A DNA stretch of 43,536 nucleotides from DAOUTY01 sp964453665 (GTDB lineage Bacteria; Chloroflexota; Dehalococcoidia; SZUA-161): contig CAYVQT010000025.1 of NCBI GenBank assembly GCA_964453665.1, forward strand, positions 1 through 43,536, given 5' to 3'. Every line of letters begins with the position of its first letter. Positions within the stretch are counted from its first letter, which is position 1. The position numbers and the translations under genes were made by a program. The notes under the pieces were generated by a model. It ran no database searches. It saw only the letters and a program-made list of their open reading frames with translations, and was not told the DNA's origin. Shown piece by piece: positions 8,922-16,924 of this stretch.

Positions 8922-9620
8922 TCAAGGCAGGTCCTTTAAAGTGACCCAGCCTTTCTTGAGGGCGCATACCACAGCCTCGGTTCGTGAACTGACGTTTAGC
9001 TTATTGAAAATATGTCCGAGGTGCCCCTGAACCGTCCGTGAGCTGAGGCTAAGCTCCTCGGCAATATCCTTGTTGCTCAGTCCCCTGGTCGCCAGCCTGA
9101 GTACCTCCATCTCTCGCTCGCTGAGCTCCTGCTGCATGGACTCTTCTCCGGCCTTATCAGCAGGTGGCGCGAAGCGATTCAGGACCTTGCGGGCAATCAA
9201 AGGGTGGAGCACAGACTCCCCGGCGTACACCGCTCGAACGGCGTCAACCAGCTCACGACCGCGGACGCTCTTAAGCAGGTAACCGGCGGCACCTGCTTCC
9301 AGCAGGCTGAATATGAACTGGTCATCATCGTAGGCGGTAAGTATGAGCACGGCTATGGAAGGGTATAGCTCCTTAATCTGCCTGGTAGCTCCGATGCCGT
9401 CGAGTTTAGGCATGGCGATGTCGACTATGGCGATATCGGGCTTGAACTTGGTAGCCAGGCTTACTGTCTCTTCACCATCGGCCGCCTCAGCCACCACCTC
9501 CAGGTCTGCTTCGTGCTCTAGAATCTGGCGTGTGCCCTCGCGTACTACGGCGTGATCGTCAGCAATTAGAATCTTGATCTTTTCATGATTTAGCTGCATT
9601 TGCTGGTCTGTTGCCATCAT
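8922..9620 (-). CDS. NarL/FixJ-family response regulator (RR1)
   Basis: A 232-aa regulator with a receiver domain (acidic pair Asp21/Asp22, predicted phospho-Asp67 in IVDIAMP, Thr in LILTAYD, Lys in LLKSVRG) and a C-terminal LuxR-type helix-turn-helix (LSEREMEVLRLATRGLSNKDIAEELSLS...TVQGHLGHIFNKL, abbreviated here). GGAGGTGG stands before the tandem ATG codons. It heads a two-gene unit with HK1. It is very close in sequence to the regulator at 22.3 kb, suggesting recent duplication. Proteins of this family bind paired heptamers; a candidate 7-2-7 site occurs at three promoters in the window. Confidence 0.94.
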   Translation of the reverse strand: MMATDQQMQLNHEKIKILIADDHAVVREGTRQILEHEADLEVVAEAADGEETVSLATKFKPDIAIVDIAMPKLDGIGATRQIKELYPSIAVLILTAYDDDQFIFSLLEAGAAGYLLKSVRGRELVDAVRAVYAGESVLHPLIARKVLNRFAPPADKAGEESMQQELSEREMEVLRLATRGLSNKDIAEELSLSSRTVQGHLGHIFNKLNVSSRTEAVVCALKKGWVTLKDLP

Positions 9621-9828
9621 TTCACGGCCACCTCCTCCATTTGTCTACTCTTTGAAATGAGCTCTAACTGCTTCAGGGTATCGCTGGCTGAGCTAGCTTA
9701 TGAGTTAAGTAGACCATCTCAATGGCATCGTCGCCTGTTTTCACCCCAGTGTCTTTTATGTATATTACCCTCGCACCTCTTGATTTTCCCGGTAAGCCAA
9801 TTACAGAATTCATCCAGCCATCGACAAG

Positions 9829-10296
9829 CTATACAGCGAGGGCTCCCTCTAGTTCCCGAATAATCATTTCAACACAGTCAGGGACTGCCCCACGCACCTC
9901 CGACGTACATTTCTCGCTGAATGTGCTTGCGTCCGCCACTTCGATGGCAAAGATAACGATTTGTCGTGGCAAAGGCAAGCCCAGCCTTTTGCCGAGCTCG
10001 AGAGCAGTGGCGAGGTTGACGTCATGGGGAGATGCGGCGTGCCTCGTGAAATCAAGATCTCCCAGTTCAAGCTGATAAATGTCGCCAGCCTGTCCTGCCA
10101 CAGTCTGAATAGCGTCAATTATGATGGCTCTATCATAACCAGACAGCAAGTTAAGCAGGTCCAGGCCGGCCACACCGGCCTCCATCACGGTTACCTCTTG
10201 AGGGTTAACCTTGCCTTCGAGTTCTTCTGCCACACGAATGCCTACCCCATCATCGCTGAGGATCGGATTGCCCAGCCCCAATACCAGTGTTTTCAC
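9829..10296 (-). CDS. [NiFe] hydrogenase maturation endopeptidase (for MvhA)
   Basis: HycI/HyaD (M52) family protease that trims the C-terminal peptide of a hydrogenase large subunit after nickel insertion. It starts with the family motif KTLVLGLGNPILSDDGVG; the nickel-sensing acidic residues are seen as the Asp of SDDG, the Asp of IDAI and the His of SPHD. The frame is open to 10356, but family length and an AAGGA seven bases upstream favour the GTG at 10296. The longer version would overlap the mvhA stop. It is the last gene of the hdr-fdh-mvh operon, and its substrate is most likely MvhA, encoded just before it. Confidence 0.9.
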   Translation of the reverse strand: MKTLVLGLGNPILSDDGVGIRVAEELEGKVNPQEVTVMEAGVAGLDLLNLLSGYDRAIIIDAIQTVAGQAGDIYQLELGDLDFTRHAASPHDVNLATALELGKRLGLPLPRQIVIFAIEVADASTFSEKCTSEVRGAVPDCVEMIIRELEGALAV

Positions 10297-10349
10297 ACTC
10301 ACGTCCTTTTTCGCAATAACTCTGTGGCTGCTCTTATTACAGAAGGCTC

Positions 10350-11819
10350 TCAGCACACATGCCGGCTCAGCCTCCGGGCTACCTCTCCCCTGCTGTTATA
10401 GATCACTACCTCTAAGGGCATCTGTCCCGGCAGGGTATGGGTTGCGCAGGCCATGCACGGGTCATAGGCGCGAAATGCCATCTCGACCATGTTCAACAGC
10501 CCTTCGGTCGCTTCTTCCCCCTTATGAATCAAATGCTCAGCCGCTCTTTTAATCGACATGTTCATGGCCGGGTTGTTTTGCACTGTGGCCACAATCAGGT
10601 TCACTTTTGTGACGATGCCATTTTCATCGGTCTGGTAGTGGTGAATCAGGGTACCGCGGGGGGCCTCAACAACCCCAACCCCCTCGTCCGGAGTGGCTGT
10701 GGGGACGGTGCGAACATTGGGATCGGTTATCTCACTGTCCTGGCAGAGCTCAAGAAGCCGCTCGGCAGCGTATACTATTTCTATTAGCCTCGCCCAATGA
10801 AAGGCCAGAGTAGCGTGGACCGGCTTGCCACCAAGGGTCTGGTACATCCTATCATACTCGGCCTGAGCAAGGGGAGTTGCCATGCCATCAGCCACATTAA
10901 GACGAGCCAGCGAGTTCACCCGGTAGACTCCGCTCTCCTTGCCATCAACCAGTCCCTTCCATCCCACCTTTTTCAGGAAGGGAAATTTCAGGTAGGACCA
11001 GGGCTCGGTATGTTCCGATATATGCTCCAGGTAGTCAGCAGGCTTGAATCTGGCAGTCTCCTTCCCCTCGGGGTCAACTACCCTGATATCGCCCTCGTAG
11101 AAGTTCACCTTGTTGTTGGCATCCACAAGGCCCATGTAGTAGCTATTCATGGTATATATGTCGCCCGTGATCAAATCAAGATATTCCTTGTTGGCCAGTA
11201 CCAGGTCATCGAACAGCTTCAGCCCAAACTTGCCGAACTCGACGAGGCTCTTAGCTTTCCCCTCAAAGTCCTGACGTTCCTCCTCAGTGATCGCCTTACT
11301 CATTCCTCCCGGCAGGCCGCAGACGGGATGGGTCGCCTTGCCGCCGATAACTGCCTGAATATCCTGAGAATAGGCACGGTGTTTTATCACCTCGCCACCA
11401 ACCTCAAGACCAACCTTGTCTATCAGTCCCAGGATGTTCCTCTGGGCGGGGTCGGCGGTGGGGCCCACAACGAAATCGGGAGCAGCCAGGGCGTAGAAAT
11501 GCGCAATGTGTGAATGAAGCATATGGGCACAGTAGAACAGCTCCCTAAGCTTTTTCCCGGCCGATGGCGGCTCAACATGGTACACAGCATCTGTGGCCTT
11601 ACAGGAGGCCATATGATGGGCTCCGGGACAGACGCCGCAGATTCTGGGGGTTATCCGGGGCACTTCCTCGACAGGCCTTCCCTCACAGAACTTCTCGAAG
11701 CCGCGAAGCTCGGGTATTTGAAGGTAGGCGTTGGCGACATCGCCGTCGTCATTGAGGAAAATCTCTATCTTGCCGTGCCCCTCCAACCTGGTTATAGGAT
11801 CAATCGTGACTTTTCTCAT
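10350..11819 (-). CDS. mvhA: F420-non-reducing-type [NiFe] hydrogenase large subunit
   Basis: A 489-aa group-3 hydrogenase catalytic subunit. Nickel ligands are the two cysteines of the N-terminal motif RICGVCPGAHH and the two of the C-terminal motif DPCMACATH. The peptide after that His (about 22 residues) should be cleaved by the protease encoded next. It starts MRKVTIDPITRLEGHGKIE, typical of MvhA/VhuA. All nickel ligands are Cys; there is no selenocysteine in the L2 motif, unlike methanococcal VhuU. With MvhG and MvhD it would oxidise H2 in the cytoplasm and pass electrons to HdrA. The gene lies 13 bp after mvhG. Confidence 0.96.
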   Translation of the reverse strand: MRKVTIDPITRLEGHGKIEIFLNDDGDVANAYLQIPELRGFEKFCEGRPVEEVPRITPRICGVCPGAHHMASCKATDAVYHVEPPSAGKKLRELFYCAHMLHSHIAHFYALAAPDFVVGPTADPAQRNILGLIDKVGLEVGGEVIKHRAYSQDIQAVIGGKATHPVCGLPGGMSKAITEEERQDFEGKAKSLVEFGKFGLKLFDDLVLANKEYLDLITGDIYTMNSYYMGLVDANNKVNFYEGDIRVVDPEGKETARFKPADYLEHISEHTEPWSYLKFPFLKKVGWKGLVDGKESGVYRVNSLARLNVADGMATPLAQAEYDRMYQTLGGKPVHATLAFHWARLIEIVYAAERLLELCQDSEITDPNVRTVPTATPDEGVGVVEAPRGTLIHHYQTDENGIVTKVNLIVATVQNNPAMNMSIKRAAEHLIHKGEEATEGLLNMVEMAFRAYDPCMACATHTLPGQMPLEVVIYNSRGEVARRLSRHVC

Positions 11820-11832
11820 CCCGCGCTCCCCT

Positions 11833-12795
11833 CTAGCGCCGCTGGAGGCGTTTTCTTTTCAACATTGAGTCTGCCAGCCCGAACCTGTAAAAGGTGCCTG
11901 CGGGATCTACCACCTCTTTTACCATTTGGGCGATACTCTCCTCACCGTTTGCCTGATAGATAGAGGCTATGGCGCTAGTCAGCTTGGCCCCCTGGTCGGC
12001 AACGCCGGCCGGCGGTCCGAAGCAGCCGCGACAGGGCATATTGACATTGATGCATAGCGCGCCGCAGCCGCCTCTGGTAGCAGGGCCCATACACAGTATC
12101 CCCTGCTCCAGCAGGCACCTTTCCGGGTCGGGTATTATCTCGTGAGGACGATATATTTTCGAGATATTCTTCTCCTCCTTCTTCCGGTCGCACTCATCGC
12201 ATAAAGTCTTGTCCGAAGCAATCACCGCACCGGGAGGCGGCAGGTTGTTGGTGGCAATAGCCTCCACAACTTTCAAGATAAGCGGCACCGGTGGCGGGCA
12301 GCCCGGCACAAAATACTCGACATCCACTACCTGGGCCAGGGTCAGCACGGTATCATATAGCTCGGGCAGCTCCAGCTCACCCTCGGCGACCTTCGTTTTA
12401 ATTTGAGGGAGGACTTTATCCGGATTATCATTAGAAGGAGCTTCTATATATGCTCTCTCCATCACGTCGGCGCGAGTGGCAAAATTGGCCAGCGCCGGTA
12501 TACCACCGAAACAGGCACAGGAGCCGAAAGCCACCATTGTCTTGGACTTGGCGCGCAGCAATTTGGCTACGCTTTCTTGCTCTGAGCTTCTTACCGCCCC
12601 ATTGAACAGGCAGATATCGATATCCTTATCCGGCATGGCCTCAACGTGGTGGTATTTGAAGTCAAGCGCTATCGGCCAGAACACTATATCCGCTATCTGG
12701 GCGACATCAAGTATTTTCTCGTTCACGTCGAGAACGGCAACATCACAGCCACCACAAGAAGCAGACCAGTAGAGACCCATTTTGAGCTTAGCCAT
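11833..12795 (-). CDS. mvhG: F420-non-reducing-type hydrogenase small subunit
   Basis: A 320-aa iron-sulfur subunit that carries electrons from the NiFe site. The proximal cluster motif is near the N terminus (SASCGGCD), with SCACFGG and FVPGCPP completing it. The C-terminal part has further cysteine motifs for medial and distal clusters (CDECD, RGGCG, MPCRGCFG). There is no Tat signal, so it is cytoplasmic. The ATG at 12795 lies inside the end of mvhD2 (8 bp overlap), which shows coupled translation and supports reading mvhD2 through its internal TGA, since the mvhD2 frame ends exactly at this junction. Confidence 0.95.
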   Translation of the reverse strand: MAKLKMGLYWSASCGGCDVAVLDVNEKILDVAQIADIVFWPIALDFKYHHVEAMPDKDIDICLFNGAVRSSEQESVAKLLRAKSKTMVAFGSCACFGGIPALANFATRADVMERAYIEAPSNDNPDKVLPQIKTKVAEGELELPELYDTVLTLAQVVDVEYFVPGCPPPVPLILKVVEAIATNNLPPPGAVIASDKTLCDECDRKKEEKNISKIYRPHEIIPDPERCLLEQGILCMGPATRGGCGALCINVNMPCRGCFGPPAGVADQGAKLTSAIASIYQANGEESIAQMVKEVVDPAGTFYRFGLADSMLKRKRLQRR

Positions 12796-13210
12796 GATTC
12801 CCTCCATTGCTGCGGTTAAAAGGTCCGAGACTTCTTATTTGCCCCGTCATCTCGTCAACGATGGAGGCAAAGCGCTCGCCTTCCGAAGCAGAGACCCAGT
12901 CCAGTCTTACCCTTTCCTCTTCGATCCCCAGTTGAGTAAGCATCTTCTTCAGCAATGGAATGCGCCTTGCTGCCTTTTCATTACCTTCCAGGTAATGGCA
13001 TTCTCCGAGGCGTCACCCGCAAACCAGCACGCCGTCGGCCCCTGATTGGAATGCCTTGATTACGAAGGTTGGGTCCACTCTGCCGCTACACATTACCCTT
13101 ACCACCCGCACATTGGGGGCATACTTTTTTCGCGAGGTGCCTGCCAGGTCAGCGCCAGCGTAGGAACACCAGTTGCAGAGGAATCCCACAATCTTAGGTT
13201 CAAAGCTCAT
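12788..13210 (-). CDS. mvhD: MvhD-type electron-transfer subunit, predicted selenoprotein (MvhD2)
   Basis: A 140-aa [2Fe-2S] protein that links hydrogenase to HdrA. Conceptual translation stops at a TGA (13013-13015) after GVLVCG, but the same frame goes on for 74 more codons with MvhD sequence (RLGECHYLEGNEKAARR..., RLDWVSASEGERF) and ends at a TAA overlapping mvhG. The paralogue MvhD1 has Cys at the TGA position (VCGCHPGDCHY). Methanococcal VhuD is a known selenoprotein, as I recall it. A 7-bp hairpin with GG in its loop begins 15 nt after the TGA. The N terminus keeps the conserved cysteines (FLCNWCSYAGADLAG, VMCSGRV). Sec67 therefore replaces one cluster or thiol ligand. An assembly error or nonsense mutation is the alternative, but is unlikely given the intact downstream frame. 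Confidence 0.88.
12979..12997 (-). promoter_or_regulatory. Putative bacterial SECIS hairpin of mvhD2
   Basis: On the minus strand, CATTACC and GGTAATG form a perfect 7-bp stem around loop TGGAA, starting 15 nt after the in-frame TGA at 13013-13015. Bacterial SECIS elements sit inside the coding region just after UGA and present a G (often GG) in the apical loop, as here. The cysteine paralogue mvhD1 does not form this stem at the same place. Confidence 0.72.
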
Positions 13211-13273
13211 TCTAATACCCCCTCATTACGAAATTAGCTAGGCATGCCCAATAATGCTTAGCGATTGACGCAG

Positions 13274-14485
13274 TTATAGGACAAGACCGGCGCTTTCCAT
13301 GGTTAATTCCTTGTCTGTAGTTGTCCTCATCGGTGGAAGAGCGTTCACATCCATTCCAGGCTCGTGTTTGAAAATACTGCATAGTTCCTTATTGAGCATA
13401 GAAATCAATCGTGACAGGGGTAATTCCATGGGGCAGACGTCCTGGCATTGGCCACAGTTGACGCAGGAGTCCATGACATGGCTGATCCTTATCATGGGAA
13501 ACATTACGTCAGGAGGAATATCTCCTCCGCCTACCACCCCTCTGTCTGCCTCCAGTGTGCAATCCTTGCAATAACATATTGGACACGCATCCCGGCACCC
13601 AAAGCATTTAATACATTTGCCGAACATCCCAAACCAATAATCAAATCTTTCCTCGATACTCATCTGCTTGAAATCGGCGAAGTCCTCTTCCTGACACTGC
13701 TGTGCTGACTTGACTGCTGCCTGGTACATGGCTAGCCTTGCTGCAACCGCTTTGTCATCAGGTCGCTCAACTTTTATGTAGCCAGCTTTAATTGCTTCAG
13801 CTATAAAATCACTTCCTCTCTCAGAACAAACCTCTATGAATGTTGTGTTCGGCTTGGCCCCCCACTTGCCGCAGGCGAGATCAGACATCGTCGGGATATT
13901 GATGTCGCATCTGCGGCAGTTGTCCCTCCTCCCATATCCTTTCTCCTCTAACTCCTTTAAATCCCTTTCTTTTTCACTGCCATCTTTTAATCTGAGGATT
14001 AGTTTATTTTCATCAATGTCTTCACCTACAACGTCGGACGGGTTGATGCCAAATTCCTCCTCTATCATCCTCTTTGCTCTTGCCGGTGGCATGGTACCTG
14101 TGCAATTTAAACCTATTAGGATCAGGTTATCCAAGTAGATCTGGTTCCTTTTGGCGAGCTCTATAATGGCTCTGGCGTCGCATGGCTTGCAAGTTACAGC
14201 TATCTTTTGGTCGGTAACACCATCCAGGTACTCCTTGAGGAACTGTGCGATATTGGGCGAGGCACAATGCAATGACCCAGCGCATCCCATCACCTTTTCA
14301 GGTTCAGTGATAAGGACGGGTACGCCATCGTATCTATTCCCGTCCCTGGCTTTTACAGCGACCACTGCATCAACCCATTTTTTCTCCAGAGCGAACTTTA
14401 GCAGAGACGTAACGGCACCGCCATTTTCAGCTTTTTCTGCTATGTCACTATCTGAGCAACATGCAAGATACATATCGTTCTTCAT
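13274..14485 (-). CDS. fdhB: FdhB/FrhB-like iron-sulfur flavoprotein, formate dehydrogenase beta subunit
   Basis: A 403-aa protein of the coenzyme F420 hydrogenase/dehydrogenase beta family. The N-terminal part (LACCSDSDIAEKAENGGAVTSLL) and the central GLNCTGTMPP and CRRCD...DLACGKWG segments are typical of the FAD/F420 domain. The C-terminal third carries two clustered cysteine motifs (CIKCFGCRDACPICYC and CVNCGQCQDVCPMELP) for 4Fe-4S clusters. It would pass electrons from FdhA to FAD and on to MvhD/HdrA. The ATG overlaps the fdhA stop as ATGA. Whether this bacterium makes F420 cannot be read here; FAD alone is possible. Confidence 0.9.
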   Translation of the reverse strand: MKNDMYLACCSDSDIAEKAENGGAVTSLLKFALEKKWVDAVVAVKARDGNRYDGVPVLITEPEKVMGCAGSLHCASPNIAQFLKEYLDGVTDQKIAVTCKPCDARAIIELAKRNQIYLDNLILIGLNCTGTMPPARAKRMIEEEFGINPSDVVGEDIDENKLILRLKDGSEKERDLKELEEKGYGRRDNCRRCDINIPTMSDLACGKWGAKPNTTFIEVCSERGSDFIAEAIKAGYIKVERPDDKAVAARLAMYQAAVKSAQQCQEEDFADFKQMSIEERFDYWFGMFGKCIKCFGCRDACPICYCKDCTLEADRGVVGGGDIPPDVMFPMIRISHVMDSCVNCGQCQDVCPMELPLSRLISMLNKELCSIFKHEPGMDVNALPPMRTTTDKELTMESAGLVL

Positions 14486-16512
14486 CGTTTCGACTTTATC
14501 CTCGCTGCGCATACTTTGGTTTCAGCACATTTACAGGCAGGGTCAAGTGCTGCGTTGGTCAGTACATTGGCCTCAGAATTGGGAAAGTGAAATGGCACGA
14601 ACAGAAGCCCTGGCTGTACTTGATCGGTCACTCTGGCTTCGGCCTCAATGCTGCCACGCCTTGTCTCTACAATAACGATACCCTTCCCCTCAATTTCTGC
14701 CTTGAGGGCATCTTCGGGGTTGACCTCGACGTAGCCCCGGGGAACCTCACTTGCCAGCTTTGGCGTTCTCCGGGTCATCGCACCGGTGTGATAGTGAAAT
14801 ATGCTTCTCCCCGTAGTTAAGAAGAACGGATATTCTTCATCTGGTACTTCTGCCGGAGGTTTGTATTCCACCGACTGGAAGTGCCCTAAACCATCGGGGG
14901 TATTAAATTTTTCTAAGAACATGGTCGGTGTGCCGGGATGATCCTCTGAAGGGCATGGCCAGTGAATGCCACCAACCGTCTTCTCAAGCCTTTCGTATGT
15001 TATCCCCTTGTACTGTGGGACACATCTTCTTATCTCCTCGAAGATATCTTCTGAGGATTTGAAGTCAAACTTATCCTTGTGGCCCATCCGGTCAGCGAGT
15101 TGGCAGATAATCCACCAGTCAGGTTTGGCTTCTCCAGGAGGCTCGACGACTTTATTTATCTTCTGTATCCGCCTGTCCATCCAGGTATGTGTTGCCTCCC
15201 GTTCCACCCAGGTCGCTGCCGGCAGCACTACGTGGGCAAGCTTCGTTATCTCAGTGGGGAATATCTCCTGAACTACTAAGAAGTCGAGCTTCTCCAGAGC
15301 TTTTTTCAAATTGTTGACATCTGGTACTACCATCATGGGGTCCCCGCCCACTATATAGAGGTAAGAGAGGTTATACAGCATATCCATGTAGGTGATGCCT
15401 GGCTTAGCAGGCAGGTTATTTACTCCCCAGCAATCCTCGAAGAACTTCGCTGTTTCTTCGCCAACGCGCTTGAACCCGGGGTAGAAAACACAAAGACAAC
15501 CCATATCCCCGCCACCCTCTCCGTTTATCTGCCCTCTCATTGAATTCACTCCACTACCCTGTTTGCCAGCATGACCACAAAGGAGGGCTAGGTTGGAGTG
15601 GACCTTTACATTGTCAGCACCGACGGAGTGCTGGCATATACCTTGATCATAGAGTATGCAACCCCTATTGGCTTTGGCATAGGTTATAGCTGCCTCTTTG
15701 ATTTTCTCCAGCGGTACGCCTGTGATCTCCTCTGCCTGCTTCAGATTTATTGTGGATAGGAACTCACGTAATTCGTCAATCCCTGCAGTTCTTGACGCTA
15801 AGAACTCTTTATCCTCCAGTCCCTCAGCCAGGATGATGCTCATCATAGCGTTTATCAGGGCTACATCCGTACCTGACCTCAGTTGCAGGTGGATATCGGC
15901 CAGGTGTTTCGCGGTGGCTGTCTTTCTAGGGTCGGTGTGGATGACCGTAGCCCCCTTTGCTTTAGCCCGGAGCACCCTCCGGGCCACGATGGGGAATGTT
16001 TCCTGAATATTAACGCCGGCGAGAAAGATACAATCGGCAAGCTCAATTTCAGGTTGAGAGATCTGCATAACTCCTGAGCCCATAGCAGGAACCAAACCAC
16101 CTACTGCCGATGAATGGCACAACCTACCGCAGTACTCTATGTTATTGGTTCCCATAACTGCCCGGGTGAACTTTTGCATAACGTAGCAATCCTCGTTGCT
16201 GTTCCTGCACGAGGCGATAAAACCGAAGTTATCCGGGGTGGCTTCACTCAATCTAGAGGTAACAATATCAAATGCTTCGTCCCATGAGGTCTCCTTAAGC
16301 TCACCGTTCTTTCTCACCAGAGGCATCTTGAGCCTGTCAGCACTATATATGTACTCGTAGGCGTTCTTGCCTTTAGGGCAATTTGTTCCTTCGTTTATCG
16401 GGTGCTCCTTCCACGGCTCCTGCCCTATGATCCTGCCGTCTTTAACTACGAGATATATACCGCAACCACAACTGCAGTAAGGACATATAGTGGGTACGTA
16501 TTCAAGACCCAT
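14482..16512 (-). CDS. fdhA: Formate dehydrogenase catalytic subunit (Mo/W bis-MGD), Cys type
   Basis: A 676-aa molybdopterin oxidoreductase oxidising formate to CO2 in the cytoplasm (no Tat signal). It binds one 4Fe-4S cluster through Cys10, Cys13, Cys17 and Cys45 (CPYCSCGC...NCPKGK). The metal ligand is Cys132 in RLCHSS, followed by the AVGGL segment; many relatives have selenocysteine here, this one has Cys. C-terminal dinucleotide-binding motifs (FFLTTGRSIFHYHTGAMTRR region, residues about 565-585) are present. The start at 16512 is preferred because GGAGG stands four bases upstream; an ATG at 16524 is also in frame. It overlaps the end of mvhD1 by 11 bp. The context ties formate oxidation to HdrABC. 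Confidence 0.94.
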   Translation of the reverse strand: MGLEYVPTICPYCSCGCGIYLVVKDGRIIGQEPWKEHPINEGTNCPKGKNAYEYIYSADRLKMPLVRKNGELKETSWDEAFDIVTSRLSEATPDNFGFIASCRNSNEDCYVMQKFTRAVMGTNNIEYCGRLCHSSAVGGLVPAMGSGVMQISQPEIELADCIFLAGVNIQETFPIVARRVLRAKAKGATVIHTDPRKTATAKHLADIHLQLRSGTDVALINAMMSIILAEGLEDKEFLASRTAGIDELREFLSTINLKQAEEITGVPLEKIKEAAITYAKANRGCILYDQGICQHSVGADNVKVHSNLALLCGHAGKQGSGVNSMRGQINGEGGGDMGCLCVFYPGFKRVGEETAKFFEDCWGVNNLPAKPGITYMDMLYNLSYLYIVGGDPMMVVPDVNNLKKALEKLDFLVVQEIFPTEITKLAHVVLPAATWVEREATHTWMDRRIQKINKVVEPPGEAKPDWWIICQLADRMGHKDKFDFKSSEDIFEEIRRCVPQYKGITYERLEKTVGGIHWPCPSEDHPGTPTMFLEKFNTPDGLGHFQSVEYKPPAEVPDEEYPFFLTTGRSIFHYHTGAMTRRTPKLASEVPRGYVEVNPEDALKAEIEGKGIVIVETRRGSIEAEARVTDQVQPGLLFVPFHFPNSEANVLTNAALDPACKCAETKVCAARIKSKR

Positions 16513-16924
16513 TATGCCTCCCATTGAGCGGGCTGGGCCCCAGCTTCTTTATCTCCGATGTAAACGACTTGACCGTTTCAGGTACTTTGGGCCCCTCGGA
16601 GGCTGATATCCATTCCAGCCTGATGCGATCGCTGCCAATCCCAACAGCCTCCAGGAGGGGCTTTAGCCCGGCAATCCTTCTCCGGGCACTAAGGTTGCCC
16701 TTCAGGTAGTGGCAGTCTCCGGGGTGACAGCCGCAGACAAGAACGCCATCGGCGCCAGCCGCAAATGCCTTTAATATTAGGGATTCATTCACTCTACCAG
16801 AGCACATCACCCTTATTATCCTCAAGCTTGGCTCATATTTTGCTCTCGATGTCCCGGCCAGATCAGCGCCAGCATAGGAGCACCAGTTACAGAAGAAACC
16901 AACAATATTTGGCTCAAAGTTCAT
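16502..16924 (-). CDS. mvhD: MvhD-type [2Fe-2S] electron-transfer subunit, Cys version (MvhD1)
   Basis: A 140-aa protein beginning MNFEPNIVGFFCNWCSYAG. It has the MvhD cysteines: FCNWC near the N terminus, VMCSGRV, and VCGCHPGDCHY, where the second Cys aligns with the selenocysteine of MvhD2. It should carry electrons from a formate or hydrogen module to the HdrA flavin. The ATG overlaps the hdrA stop (ATGA), and the gene runs into fdhA, so it sits between HdrA and formate dehydrogenase. That placement suggests it serves FdhAB, whereas MvhD2 next to mvhG serves the hydrogenase; this division is inference. The frame is open 32 codons further upstream, but that part is antiparallel noise inside hdrA. 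Confidence 0.94.
   Translation of the reverse strand: MNFEPNIVGFFCNWCSYAGADLAGTSRAKYEPSLRIIRVMCSGRVNESLILKAFAAGADGVLVCGCHPGDCHYLKGNLSARRRIAGLKPLLEAVGIGSDRIRLEWISASEGPKVPETVKSFTSEIKKLGPSPLNGRHNGS

Noticed and set aside
10797..11513. Plus-strand open frame of 238 codons
   Set aside because: It is antisense to mvhA, whose minus-strand reading is unmistakable.
10350..11819. Possible NiFeSe hydrogenase (Sec in the C-terminal motif of MvhA, HoxH or HupL)
   Set aside because: All three large subunits encode Cys at both positions of DPCxxC.
14482..16512. Possible selenocysteine in FdhA
   Set aside because: The metal-ligand position in RLCHSS is encoded as Cys and the frame is uninterrupted, so FdhA here is the Cys type.
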